From positions 4,092,001 to 4,156,000 of the forward strand of contig NZ_CP115300.1 in the NCBI RefSeq assembly GCF_027625935.1: a stretch of 64,000 bases of DNA, given 5' to 3'. Origin of the DNA: Streptomyces camelliae (GTDB lineage Bacteria; Actinomycetota; Actinomycetes; Streptomycetales; Streptomycetaceae). The translations under genes were made by a program, and so were the position numbers. Shown here one piece after another: positions 33,043 to 43,690 of this stretch. The first letter of the stretch is position 1. Every line of letters begins with the position of its first letter. The notes beneath the pieces were generated by a model, which did no database searches, was not told where the DNA came from, and was given only the letters and a program-made list of their open reading frames with translations.

Positions 33043-33945
33043 TCAGATCACGGGCGGGCGCCCGAGCCGGCTGAGCCGCCACACCGTGCGCCAGCGCATG
33101 GGCCGCCGCTCCCCGGCCGGCTCCCGCAGACCCTCCACGAACCCGGCGCACCATGCCTTCAGCCCCGCGGAAGAGCGGGTGCGGGCGAGGGTGAGCAGCG
33201 TCCACACGCCGAGGTGCACCGGGACGAGCGCCAACGGCAGCCGGCGGCGGACCAGCCAGACGCGGTTGCGGGCGTTGACGCGGTAGTAGATGGCGTGCCG
33301 GGCCGGCGAGGTCTTGGGGTGCTGGAGCAGCAGCTCGGGCGCGTAGCGGATCTTCCAGCCGGCGTCGGCGGCGCGCCAGGCGAGGTCGGTCTCCTCGTGC
33401 GCGAAGAAGAACTCGGCGGGCCAGTCCCCGGTCTCGGCCAGCATCGCCATGCTCAGGGCGTGCCCGCCGCCGAGGAATCCGGTGACGTACCCCCCGCGCA
33501 TCGGATCCGACTTGCCCACCCGGGGCACGTGCCGCTGCTGGGTCTCACCGTGCTCGTCGGCGATACGGAACCCGACGATGCCCAGGCGGGGATCGGCGGC
33601 GTACAGGTCGCGCACGCGGCGCAGCACATCGGCGTCGACGAGCAGCCCGTCGTCGTCCAGCTCCACGACGACGTCGACGTCCCCGAACTCGCGCAGCCGG
33701 GCCAGGGCCACGTTCCGGCCGCCGGGACAGCCGAGGTTCTCCTCGACGTCGATCGTGGTGACCTCGCCGGGCAGGGAGAGCCGGCGGGCGAACTCGGGCA
33801 GCCGGCAGCCGTTTCCGACGATCACGATGCGGGCGGGGGCGAGATCCTGCTTGGCCACGGACTCCAGCAGGGCGTCGACCTCGGCGGGCCGGTTGCCCAT
33901 GGTCACCACGGCGACGGCGATCCTCGGCTCCACCACGTCCCTCAT
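33043..33945 (-). CDS. Family 2 glycosyltransferase
   Basis: A 300-residue GT-A fold transferase. It starts with the nucleotide-sugar strand VAVVTMGNRPAEVDALLESV, then IVIVGNGC, the DxD-like metal site VVVELDDDGLLVDAD and the acceptor region FFFAHEETDLAWRAADAGWKIRY (the EETDL acidic motif). The C-terminal third has basic stretches and one hydrophobic segment (ALVPVHLGVWTLLTLA), suggesting membrane association. The sugar and acceptor are unknown. I prefer ATG 33945 (MRDVVEPRI); GTG and TTG alternatives flank it. It is not obviously linked to the biosynthetic genes, which run the other way. Confidence 0.9.
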   Translation of the reverse strand: MRDVVEPRIAVAVVTMGNRPAEVDALLESVAKQDLAPARIVIVGNGCRLPEFARRLSLPGEVTTIDVEENLGCPGGRNVALARLREFGDVDVVVELDDDGLLVDADVLRRVRDLYAADPRLGIVGFRIADEHGETQQRHVPRVGKSDPMRGGYVTGFLGGGHALSMAMLAETGDWPAEFFFAHEETDLAWRAADAGWKIRYAPELLLQHPKTSPARHAIYYRVNARNRVWLVRRRLPLALVPVHLGVWTLLTLARTRSSAGLKAWCAGFVEGLREPAGERRPMRWRTVWRLSRLGRPPVI

Positions 33946-34834
33946 CCCATCCGGCCGACGGCGTCGCCGCACCCCGACCGCGCGGCGCCCACCGTTCACC
34001 AAGATGTTGCCTCAGCTACGGCCGTTGCTCCGACTCGGATCCGCTTTGCCGCCTTTTTGCGACGCTTTGCCGGCAGCAGACCAACCGCTCGCCCTCGATC
34101 CGGCCCGGCCGGCCCGGTCGGCCTCCTCCACCGGACGTCCCGGCGTGCGGCCGGACGCCGTCGGACGCCCTGGGAACAGCGTAAACTCGGACAGGAACAC
34201 CGTAAACAGGCGCCACGCGAACCACTCCGCGATCACCGCGTACAGAAACCCAAAGCAAAGAAAAACACGACCGCCGCACACCGGATCGAATGGTTCCGTT
34301 TTGACCGGCCTGCGGTGAATGTACAGCGACCCGACCTGCGAGAACGCGATCCGTCCCCGGTGCGTGCGGATCACCCTTGACACTCGGGATACGAACATGA
34401 AATAAAGTTCGGGTCCCATGAAACTAAATGGTGGTCCCAGGGATCGAGGACGCACCAACTTTGACTGGTTCGGGGTGACGGGGGAATGTCACACAGAAGA
34501 CCAGGGCGGAGCAGGCTGCTCACGCAGTCGGCCGGAAGACCCTGCTCGTAGGCGTCCTTGACGCTGATCGTTTCGCATCGCAGCACGTTGTCGCACCGCT
34601 GTCCCATCCTGCCCATTCTTCATTAACCCTCATTGACAACGGGCTGTTCACCAGTACCCGCCATGACTCGCACGCGCGCCCGGACGACTCGGCGCCATGC
34701 GGGACACAACCATGCGGGCGAAATCCTGACCGCCGCGTGTCGCCTTGTGCTGCCCCGCGCCGAAATGGCTCGTCAGGTAGCTCATCCGGTGACGGCCCAT
34801 GCGATTACGTCGTATTTTTTTGGAGGTTGTCGAA
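33946..34834. other. Long gene-poor, lower-GC leader region before the biosynthetic cluster
   Basis: About 890 bases without a convincing gene. A 148-codon leftward frame at 34012-34458 has atypical codon use and no recognisable domain. From about 34180 to 34830 the A+T content is clearly higher than in the surrounding genes. Two promoter-like TTGACA boxes on the plus strand (34377-34382 and 34633-34638) are candidates for driving the cluster; a weak TACCCG lies 16 bases after the second. The last bases (ATTTTTTTGGAGG) are the ribosome site of the NRPS gene. Confidence 0.55.
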
Positions 34835-36586
<1,752 letters not shown>

Positions 36587-36589
36587 CGG

Positions 36590-37813
36590 ATGACCAGCCG
36601 ACCCATGGTCCGACCCGAGGACATCGACAGCATCGACCTCGCCTCACCGCGGCTGTACGCCGAGAACGAACTGGACGAGGTGTGGCGCCATCTGCGTACC
36701 CACCGGCCCGTCTACTGGCACCCGCCCCGGGCGGACCGCCCCGGATTCTGGGTGATCAGCCGCTACGCCGACGTCAACAAGGTCTACCAGGACAAGGCGC
36801 ACTTCACGACCGAGAACGGCAACGCGCTGGCGACGCTGCTCACCGGCGGTGACTCCGCCTCAGGCACCATGCTGGCGGTCACCGACGGCGTCCGGCACCA
36901 CCAGATCCGCAACGTGCTGAACAAGGGTTTCTCGAAGCGGACGTTGAACCTCATCGCGCACTCGCTGCAGCAGAGCGTGGACCGGCTGCTGCTGGCCGCC
37001 CTGGACAAGGGCGAGTGCGACGCCGCCCACGACATCTCGGCGAACGTCCCGCTCGGCGCCATCTGCGACCTGCTGGAAATCCCCGAGGCCGACCGCACGT
37101 TCCTGCTGAGCCAGACCGCGCACGCCTGGAGCTCCGACTACGCCGACGCGCCGCCGGAGGACAACTGGGTCGCGAAGAACGAGATCCTGCTCTACTTCAG
37201 CAAGCTCTGCCGGGAGCGCAAGGGCAGCGCCAACGACGACATGGTCAGCCTGCTGGCCAACTGCCGGATCGACGACCAGCCGCTCAACTCCGTTGAACTC
37301 ATGGCGAACTGCTACGGCCTGATGATCGGCGGTGACGAGACCGGACGGCACGCGATCACCGGCGCGATCCTCGCGCTGATCGAGCACCCGGACCAGTGGC
37401 GCGCGCTCAAGAACGGCGACGTCGACCTCGACACCGCGACCGAGGAGGTGCTGCGGTGGACGGTCCCGTCCCTGCACGGCGGCCGCACGGCCACCGGCGA
37501 CGTCGTCGTGGGCGGTGAACAGATCAAGGCCGGCGACGTCGTGAGCGTGTGGATCTACTCCGCCAACCGCGACGAGACGGTCTTCGACCAGCCGGACCGG
37601 TTCGACCTCGCCCGCACCCCCAACAAGCACTTCACCTTCGCCTACGGCACGCACTACTGCCTGGGCCACCACCTCGGGCGCATGGAGGTCTACGCCGTAC
37701 TCGACGGGCTGCGCCGGCTGGTCACCGACCTGGAGCAGATCGGCGAGGAGAAGTGGATCTACTCCAGCATCCTGCACGGCATGAGTTCGCTGCCGGTGCG
37801 CCTGACCGCCTGA
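36590..37813 (+). CDS. Cytochrome P450 (NovI/CYP163-like, predicted beta-hydroxylase of PCP-bound amino acid)
   Basis: A 407-residue soluble P450. The I-helix reads LMIGGDETGRHAI (usual Ala/Gly-Gly-x-x-Thr), the ExxR pair is in TEEVLRW, and the heme loop FTFAYGTHYCLGHHLGRME places the axial Cys near residue 357. NovI is also 407 residues and hydroxylates the beta carbon of tyrosine held on NovH. Here the gene starts four bases after the A-PCP stop (tight coupling), supporting the same job. Regio- and stereochemistry are inferred from this context. NikQ-type histidine hydroxylases are the closest alternative in layout. Confidence 0.92.
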   Translation: MTSRPMVRPEDIDSIDLASPRLYAENELDEVWRHLRTHRPVYWHPPRADRPGFWVISRYADVNKVYQDKAHFTTENGNALATLLTGGDSASGTMLAVTDGVRHHQIRNVLNKGFSKRTLNLIAHSLQQSVDRLLLAALDKGECDAAHDISANVPLGAICDLLEIPEADRTFLLSQTAHAWSSDYADAPPEDNWVAKNEILLYFSKLCRERKGSANDDMVSLLANCRIDDQPLNSVELMANCYGLMIGGDETGRHAITGAILALIEHPDQWRALKNGDVDLDTATEEVLRWTVPSLHGGRTATGDVVVGGEQIKAGDVVSVWIYSANRDETVFDQPDRFDLARTPNKHFTFAYGTHYCLGHHLGRMEVYAVLDGLRRLVTDLEQIGEEKWIYSSILHGMSSLPVRLTA

Positions 37814-37889
37814 GCGCCCCGCGCGCATCCCCCACCACTCCCCGCTCCACCCCATCCCATCACCGCACGCCAGGAGGGACACCCAATCC

Positions 37890-38072
37890 ATGAGCGCGTT
37901 CGAGGACGAGGGGCGCGGCTGTCTCGTGCCGCGCAACGACATCGGCCAGCACTCGCTGTGGCCGTCCGGCATCGACGTCCCCGGCGGCCGACGCACCGTC
38001 GCCGGGCCGGACGGCCGGGACGAGTGCCTACGGTACGTGGCGGCCCAGGCGGAGCCGGGCACCGCACGATGA
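37890..38072 (+). CDS. MbtH-like protein, shortened and variant
   Basis: A 60-residue MbtH-like partner, which chaperones and activates NRPS adenylation domains. SAFEDEGRGCLVPRNDIGQH then SLWPSGIDVPGG and ECLRYV follow the family pattern. Two departures are visible: the second conserved Trp (usually GW+ after VPxG) is Arg (PGGRRTV), and the C-terminal helix with its Trp and RPKSL motif is missing. AGGAGGG lies 11 bases before ATG 37890, a rather long spacing. The stop overlaps the next start by four bases. It probably serves the A domain two genes upstream, as CloY-type proteins do for CloH. Confidence 0.85.
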   Translation: MSAFEDEGRGCLVPRNDIGQHSLWPSGIDVPGGRRTVAGPDGRDECLRYVAAQAEPGTAR

Positions 38073-38866
38073 CCGCACCCCGCACAGCACAGCCGGACGG
38101 CGGCGTCGTCGTCGTCACGGACGCAAGCGTCGCCGTCGTCACGGGCGGGGGCCGCGGGATAGGGGCCGCCGTCGCGGCCCGCCTCGCCGCGGCGGGGACC
38201 TCGGTGGCCGTGGTGGACCGGACCGAGGACGACACCGCCGAGACCGTCGCGGCGCTGCGGGCCGCCGGCGGTACGGCCCTCGGCCTGGGCTGCGACGTGG
38301 CCGCCGCCGACCAGGTCACCGCGGCCGTGGCGGAGGTCGTCCGCGCCTTCGGCGGCCTGGACGTCCTCGTCAACTGCGCCGGCGTCACCCGGGACCGGCT
38401 CCTGCTGACCATGGACGACGACGAGTGGGACACGGCCCTGGACGTCAATCTCGGCGGAACCGTGCTGTGGTGCCTGGCCGCGGCCGGGCAGATGCGGCGC
38501 CGGCGCGGCGGACACATCGTCAACTTCGCGTCCGTCGCGGCCGACGGAAACCCCGGCCAGGCCAACTACGCGGCGGCGAAAGCCGCGGTCACCGGGTTCA
38601 CCCGCGACCTGGCGGCCGAGCTCGGCCCGCACGGGATCACCGTCAACGCCGTCGCCCCGGGCTTCGTCGCCACCCCGATGGTCGACGCCCTGGCCACCCG
38701 GCTCGGGGCCGGCCGCGAGGAGTTCCTGGAGCGGGCCGCCGCACAGTCCGCACTCGGCCGGGTCGGCACCGTCGAGGACATCGCCCGAGTGGTCGCCTTC
38801 CTCACCGGCCCGGACACCGGCTTCCTCACCGGCCAGACCCTGTACGTCGACGGGGGACAGCCATGA
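38069..38866 (+). CDS. Short-chain dehydrogenase, catalytically complete (NovJ-like)
   Basis: A 265-residue SDR with all signatures: VAVVTGGGRGIGAAVA cofactor loop, VLVNCAGVTRD, the Ser in IVNFASVAADG and the Tyr-x-x-x-Lys in QANYAAAKAAVTGFT, ending TLYVDGGQP. It resembles FabG. NovJ, a FabG-like SDR of similar length, oxidises PCP-bound beta-hydroxytyrosine to beta-ketotyrosine together with NovK. The ATGA overlap with the MbtH gene and with the next SDR gene makes a stoichiometric NovJ/NovK-type complex plausible. The cofactor loop suggests NADP(H) or NAD(H); this is not decided here. Confidence 0.92.
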   Translation: MTAPRTAQPDGGVVVVTDASVAVVTGGGRGIGAAVAARLAAAGTSVAVVDRTEDDTAETVAALRAAGGTALGLGCDVAAADQVTAAVAEVVRAFGGLDVLVNCAGVTRDRLLLTMDDDEWDTALDVNLGGTVLWCLAAAGQMRRRRGGHIVNFASVAADGNPGQANYAAAKAAVTGFTRDLAAELGPHGITVNAVAPGFVATPMVDALATRLGAGREEFLERAAAQSALGRVGTVEDIARVVAFLTGPDTGFLTGQTLYVDGGQP

Positions 38867-39636
38867 ACCCCGTCGCCGTACTCGTGGGCACGGCCGAGGG
38901 CACGGGACTGGCCGCCGCCGTCCGGCTCGCCGAGAGCGGGCTGGACATCGCGCTCGTGGACCCCGGCCCCGCGTCCGCCGACGAGACGCTGCGGCGGATC
39001 ACCGCCGTCGGCCGGCGGTGCACCGCGATCGAGGCGGACCCGGCCGACACCGGGGCCTTCTCCGCCGCGCTCGCCCGGATCCGCTCCGATCTCGGCAGGC
39101 CCGACATGCTGCTGACCTGCGTCGGCACCGGCCCCGACGAGGAGGACGAGAGCCAGGGGGCCGACGTCACCGCCGGCGTGGCGCGATACGCCCCGGTACG
39201 GCGGGCCCTGCGCACCCTCTTCGTCACCAACCGGGCCGCCGCCGGGGAGATGCTGCGCGGCGGCGGGGGCCGGATCGTCAACGTCGCCCGTGCCCCGCGC
39301 ACCGAGCGGACGGCCGGGGACACCGGCCGGACGCTGGTGGCCGGACTGGCCGGGTTCACCGCGTCCGTGGCACCGGAGCTGGCGCCCTTCGGCATCAGCG
39401 TCCACTTCGTCGCACCGGCCGCACTGCGCCCCGGCACCCGCCCACCGGTCGGTACGGCACCCCCGGCGGACCCCGGGAGCTACCCGGAGCACCTCGCCGA
39501 CCAGGCCGCCCTCCTGACCGGCGCCCCGGCGGCCGCCCTCACCGGACAGGGCGTCTACCTCCCCGGACGTCCGCCTGCCCGGCATCCCGCCCCGACCCCC
39601 ACCCCAACCAGCCGAGGAACGGTAGCCACACCATGA
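38863..39636 (+). CDS. SDR-fold protein lacking catalytic residues (NovK-like partner)
   Basis: A 257-residue SDR-like protein. The Rossmann loop is VLVGTAEGTGLAAAV. The region that should hold Ser reads IVNVARAPRTE and the Tyr-x-x-x-Lys segment reads GDTGRTLVAGLAGFT, so Ser, Tyr and Lys are all absent. The fold continues with ELAPFGISVHFVAPAAL and GQGVYLPG, then a Pro/Thr-rich tail. NovK is the non-catalytic partner that completes the NovJ2K2 tetramer; this gene overlaps the catalytic SDR by ATGA and fits that role. It could not work alone as a dehydrogenase. Confidence 0.88.
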   Translation: MNPVAVLVGTAEGTGLAAAVRLAESGLDIALVDPGPASADETLRRITAVGRRCTAIEADPADTGAFSAALARIRSDLGRPDMLLTCVGTGPDEEDESQGADVTAGVARYAPVRRALRTLFVTNRAAAGEMLRGGGGRIVNVARAPRTERTAGDTGRTLVAGLAGFTASVAPELAPFGISVHFVAPAALRPGTRPPVGTAPPADPGSYPEHLADQAALLTGAPAAALTGQGVYLPGRPPARHPAPTPTPTSRGTVATP

Positions 39637-41234
39637 CAAGCACCGCGAGCACGGCCGGCGGGAGCACGGAACCAGCGCACTACGCCGTCCGCGTCCTCGA
39701 CCGGCTCGCCCTGAGCGAACGCCCCGTCGTCCACTGGGGCGAGAACGTCATCTCCAGCTCCGAACTGCGGGCGGCGGTGCTGCGCGTCGTCGGCGCGCTG
39801 GCCGAACTCGGCGTCCGCGAGGGCTCCGCCGTGGCGGTCCTGACGGAGGTGAACAGCCCGTGGCTGCTGGCGACCCGGTACGCCGTGCACCTCATGGGCG
39901 CGACCCTCGTCGCCGTGTCCGGGGCCAACCACGGAACCACCACGCACCGGCTGGACACCGAGACCCGCGCCCGGATGGCCGGCGAGTGCGGGGCACGCGT
40001 CCTCGTCCACGACGCGGCACAGCGCGAGGAGGCCGAGCGGATCCGTGCCCTGCTGCCCGACGGCGTCGGCATGTGCCGGCTCGGCGCGCCCGTCCACGGA
40101 CCGGTGAGCGCCGGCGACCACCCGGTCGACGGCCCGCCCAAGGGCTTCTCCCCGCGCGTTCCCGCACGCGCCCTGGTGATCTACACCAGTGGCAGCACCG
40201 GCCGGCCGAAGGGCGTGATCAAGCCCTTCGCGGCCTGGAACACGGTCGTGCTGAAGGAGACCGCCACGGTGACTCCCAAGGTCTTCCTGGCGATGAGCGC
40301 CGTCACGCACACCGGCGGCCTGCTGGTGGACACGGCCGTCGCCGCCGGCGGCAGCGTGGTGCTGCGCACCGGCTTCGACCCGCGCACCCTCCTCGCGGAC
40401 ATCGAGCGGTACCGCGTCACCGACACCCTGATGGGCGTTCCGCAGTTCTACGAACTCGTCAACCACCCCGATGTGCACCGGGCCGACCTGTCCTCGCTGC
40501 GCCGCCTGCTGTACGTGGGCTGCCCCGCCTCCCCGGAGCGGGTGCGCGAGGCCGTCAAGGTGTTCCCCGGAGTGCTCCACCACTCCTACGGCACCACCGA
40601 GACCGGCCAGATCGCCATGCTCACCGCGGCCGACCACGACGTACCCGAGCTGCTGTCCACCGTGGGGCGGCCGAGGCCCGGCCTGGAGGTCGTCGTCCAG
40701 GACCCCGCCACCGGCCGGGAACTGCCCCGCGGGGAGACCGGCGAGGTGGTCGTCCGCAGCCCGCTCGCCATGGAGGGCTACGCCGGCGACCCCGAACTGA
40801 CCGCCCGGGTGCTGCGCGAGGGCTGGGTGCACACCGGGGACTACGGCAGCCTGGGCGAGGACGGCTACCTGCGGCTGAGCGGCCGGATGAACGACGTCGT
40901 CAAGGTCCACGACACGAAGGTCCACCCCAGCGAGGTGGAGAAGGTGCTGGTCGGGCACCGGGGCGTGATCGACGCCCATGTGTACGCCCACCGGCGGTCC
41001 GATCTGATCGAGGAACTGCACGCCGCCGTGGTCCTGCGGCCCGACAGCCCGCCCGGCCACGAGGCCCTCCGGGAGCACGTGGCACGGGTGATGACACCGA
41101 CGCACGCACCGGTCCGCTTCGTGCGCTGGCGGGAGTTCCCGGTCAACGAAAGCGGCAAGGTGGACCGCCGCCTCGTACGCGAGCGCGGTCTGCGCGCCGG
41201 CTCCGCGGACGGCGAGCCGCTCTCGGCCGAGTGA
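39633..41234 (+). CDS. Acyl/aryl-AMP ligase (ANL superfamily)
   Basis: A 533-residue adenylate-forming enzyme without a carrier domain. The P-loop is [19 protein letters not shown], the aromatic/Gly motif HHSYGTTETGQIAML, the hinge region GWVHTGDYGSLGEDGYLRLSGRMNDVV in segments, and the A10 Lys is in NESGKVDRRL. The N-terminal 30 residues are Ser/Thr-rich. It could be a CoA ligase, a free-standing loader of a carrier protein, or an amide synthetase; NovL/SimL amide synthetases belong to this superfamily and have similar length. Coupled by ATGA to the SDR gene. Substrate unknown. Confidence 0.88.
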   Translation: MTSTASTAGGSTEPAHYAVRVLDRLALSERPVVHWGENVISSSELRAAVLRVVGALAELGVREGSAVAVLTEVNSPWLLATRYAVHLMGATLVAVSGANHGTTTHRLDTETRARMAGECGARVLVHDAAQREEAERIRALLPDGVGMCRLGAPVHGPVSAGDHPVDGPPKGFSPRVPARALVIYTSGSTGRPKGVIKPFAAWNTVVLKETATVTPKVFLAMSAVTHTGGLLVDTAVAAGGSVVLRTGFDPRTLLADIERYRVTDTLMGVPQFYELVNHPDVHRADLSSLRRLLYVGCPASPERVREAVKVFPGVLHHSYGTTETGQIAMLTAADHDVPELLSTVGRPRPGLEVVVQDPATGRELPRGETGEVVVRSPLAMEGYAGDPELTARVLREGWVHTGDYGSLGEDGYLRLSGRMNDVVKVHDTKVHPSEVEKVLVGHRGVIDAHVYAHRRSDLIEELHAAVVLRPDSPPGHEALREHVARVMTPTHAPVRFVRWREFPVNESGKVDRRLVRERGLRAGSADGEPLSAE

Positions 41235-41273
41235 CCGCGCCGGCGCCCTCCGCTCTCCTCACGTCACCGAAGG

Positions 41274-42539
41274 ATGAGGCCATTGTCAGCCATCACCGGA
41301 AACTACGAGAGCTTGATCCGCAAGATACGCGGCTCGGCGACCGGACCGGACAAGCTGGTCCGCTACTTCTGCCTGCTGTGCGGCAAGGAGCACCCCGAAT
41401 CACCGCGCACCCGCTGCACCGCCTGTGCCGGCGCCCTGGACGCGTTCTACGACCTGGACCAGGCGGCCGTACCCCAGTCCCGTCAGGGACCGGACCCGCT
41501 CCAGCACTACTTCTCCCTGCTGCCGCTGCGCGACCGGGCGTCGGCCCGCTGGGGCGGGGAGGGCAACACCCCCTGCTTCGAGGTGCCGGAACTCGCCGCC
41601 GCGCTCGGGATCGGACGGCTGTTCTTCAAGGACGAGTCGGTCAACCCGACCCGGTCGACCAAGGACCGGGTGGCCTCCCTGTGCCTGTCCCGCTTCGCCG
41701 AACTGGGCGTCCGTGAACTCGTGCTGTCCTCCACCGGCAACACCTCCACCGCCTACGCACGGGCGGCCGGGCTGTTCCCCGGCTTCACCCTGCACATCTT
41801 CGTCGGCCGCGAGTTCGTCAATCGGCTCAACTACCCGGACCACCCGAACGTGACCACGCACGTCGTGGACGGCGAGTTCGTCACGGCCGGCAAGGTCGCC
41901 CAGCGGTTCGCACGGGAGAGCGGACTGTTCTGGGAAGGCGGCTTCTTCAACCTGGCCCGCCGGGAAGGGCTGAAGCTCGCCTATCTGGAGGCGTTCGACC
42001 AGATGCCGGTCGAGCCGGACTTCGTCTTCCAGGCCGTCAGCAGTGGCATGGGCCTGCTCGGCGCCTTCAAGGGGGCCGTGGAATACCGGGAGTTGGGGCG
42101 CCTGAGCAAGGTGCCCGCCTTCATGGCCGTACAGCAGGCGAGCTGCGCCCCCATGGCGCACGCGTTCGGCGAGGGCGCCGAACGGATCGCCCCGCACCAT
42201 GTGATCAGGAACCCGACGGGCCTGGCCTACGCGATCCTGCGCGGCGACCCGACCGGCACCTACCCGTACATCAGGGATCTGTGTCTGCAGAGCGGCGGGC
42301 GGATCCTCGCCGCCGAGGAGGACCGGATCCGGCGGGCGCGACAGATGCTCGTCGACACGGCCGGCGTCCGTGTCTGCTTTGCCAGCGCCACGGCACTCGC
42401 CGGCGTGCTGCGGGCCGCCGAGACGGGTGCCCTGACCCGGGACTCGGTCGCGCTGGTCAATCTGACCGGCGGGGACCGCCCGGTCGCCCAGATGCCCATG
42501 TCCACCAAGACCTGGACCGAGGAAGGTGCTCCGGTATGA
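41274..42539 (+). CDS. Threonine-synthase-like PLP enzyme (fold type II) with N-terminal Cys ribbon
   Basis: A 421-residue fold type II PLP enzyme. A Cys pair region, YFCLLCGKEHP with RCTACAGAL, forms a probable zinc ribbon at residues 30-60, as in archaeal-type threonine synthases. The Schiff-base Lys is in ESVNPTRSTKDRVA (family: PTGSFKDRG) and the phosphate and amino acid loop is SSTGNTSTAYARAAG. A glycine-rich SSGMGLLGAFKG loop follows. The Arg and Thr around the Lys are unusual. It probably makes or replaces a beta or gamma substituent on an amino acid building block. ATG 41274 overlaps a weak ribosome site; TTG 41283 is a good alternative. Confidence 0.85.
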   Translation: MRPLSAITGNYESLIRKIRGSATGPDKLVRYFCLLCGKEHPESPRTRCTACAGALDAFYDLDQAAVPQSRQGPDPLQHYFSLLPLRDRASARWGGEGNTPCFEVPELAAALGIGRLFFKDESVNPTRSTKDRVASLCLSRFAELGVRELVLSSTGNTSTAYARAAGLFPGFTLHIFVGREFVNRLNYPDHPNVTTHVVDGEFVTAGKVAQRFARESGLFWEGGFFNLARREGLKLAYLEAFDQMPVEPDFVFQAVSSGMGLLGAFKGAVEYRELGRLSKVPAFMAVQQASCAPMAHAFGEGAERIAPHHVIRNPTGLAYAILRGDPTGTYPYIRDLCLQSGGRILAAEEDRIRRARQMLVDTAGVRVCFASATALAGVLRAAETGALTRDSVALVNLTGGDRPVAQMPMSTKTWTEEGAPV

Positions 42540-43690
42540 ACACACCCCGCGTGGTGATCGTCGGCGGCGGACTGCTCGGCGCGAGCGTGGCGCACGCGCT
42601 GGCCGTGCGAGCGGTCCCCGTGACCCTGCTCGACGCGGCGGCGCCCGGCACGGGAGCCAGCGCCTCGACGTTCGCCTGGGCCAACGCCCAGAAGAAGAAG
42701 CCCGAGGCGTACTTCCGGCTCAACGCCGAGGGCCTCGCCGAGTACCACCGCCTGGCGGAGACCGCCGCCGGCCGCCGCTGGTTCCACCCGGTGGGGAACG
42801 TGGAGATCGCCACCGATGCGGCCTCCTCCGCCGCCCTCGACGCCGTCGTCGCCGACCTCACCGAGCGCGGCTACCGGGCCGAGCGGATCACGGGCCGGCA
42901 GGCCGCCGGGCTCGACCCGGTCATCGACCCCGACCGGGTGCTGGACGCGGCCTGGTTCCCGGACGAGGGCTGGGTCGACACCGAGCGCATGGTCGCCGAC
43001 CTGCTCGACGACGCCGTGGCGGTCGGCGCCGAGGTCCGCGCGCACTGCCCGGTGGCGCGCTTCGAACAGTCCGGTGCGCGCACCAAGGTCGTCCTCGCGG
43101 ACGGCGAGGAGATCCTGGCCGACCAGGTCGTGTGCGCCGCGGGCGCGGCCACCGGGCGGCTGCTGGCGGATTCCGGCGTCACCGTCCCCCTGGTCGAGGA
43201 GGGCGACCGGCGGCTGCGCGCACCCGGTGACGAGCGGTACACCGCGGTGGGCGGCCTCGCCGACACGGCCGCGCTGCGCGTGCCGCTGCGCCGGATCCTG
43301 CACACGCCGGACATGGGCCTGCGGCCCGCCCCCGGCGGGCGCGTGGTCCTCGGCGGCGACGGCGCGGGCTCCCGCGTGCCACGGACCGACCACGGCATCT
43401 TCGGTCTCGGCCCGATGCTCATCGACCGCGCCCGCAAGGTCTTCCCGGCCTTCGCGGACGTCCCGGTCGAGCGGGTGCGGGTGGGTGTCCGGCCGCTGCC
43501 GGCGGACGGGCTCACCGTGGCGGGCTTCACCGAGCCGCTGCCGGGGCTCTACGCGCTGGTCACCCACAGCGGGGTCACGCTCGCCCCGTACCTCGCCTGG
43601 CTCGTCACGGGCGAACTCCTCGACGGGCGGGAGGCGCCGGAGCTGGCGGCCTTCCGTCCCACGCGGTTCGCGGGCCCCGGGCACCGATGA
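42536..43690 (+). CDS. FAD-dependent amine/amino acid oxidase (DAO family)
   Basis: A 384-residue flavoprotein. The dinucleotide site is VVIVGGGLLGASVAHALA, then TFAWANAQKKKPEAYFRLN, the FAD/substrate segment LPADGLTVAGFTEPLPGLYALVTHSGVTLAPYLA in parts, and a final LVTGELLDG. The family covers glycine/sarcosine oxidases and D-amino acid oxidases, which oxidise an amine to an imine with H2O2 release. Coupled by ATGA at both ends, so it belongs to the cluster. It may dehydrogenate an amino acid intermediate; the substrate is not predictable. Confidence 0.9.
   Translation: MNTPRVVIVGGGLLGASVAHALAVRAVPVTLLDAAAPGTGASASTFAWANAQKKKPEAYFRLNAEGLAEYHRLAETAAGRRWFHPVGNVEIATDAASSAALDAVVADLTERGYRAERITGRQAAGLDPVIDPDRVLDAAWFPDEGWVDTERMVADLLDDAVAVGAEVRAHCPVARFEQSGARTKVVLADGEEILADQVVCAAGAATGRLLADSGVTVPLVEEGDRRLRAPGDERYTAVGGLADTAALRVPLRRILHTPDMGLRPAPGGRVVLGGDGAGSRVPRTDHGIFGLGPMLIDRARKVFPAFADVPVERVRVGVRPLPADGLTVAGFTEPLPGLYALVTHSGVTLAPYLAWLVTGELLDGREAPELAAFRPTRFAGPGHR

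Noticed and set aside
34012..34458. A 148-codon leftward frame before the biosynthetic cluster
   Set aside because: No ribosome site, no recognisable domain and codon use unlike Streptomyces genes; treated as non-coding, though a foreign gene cannot be fully excluded.
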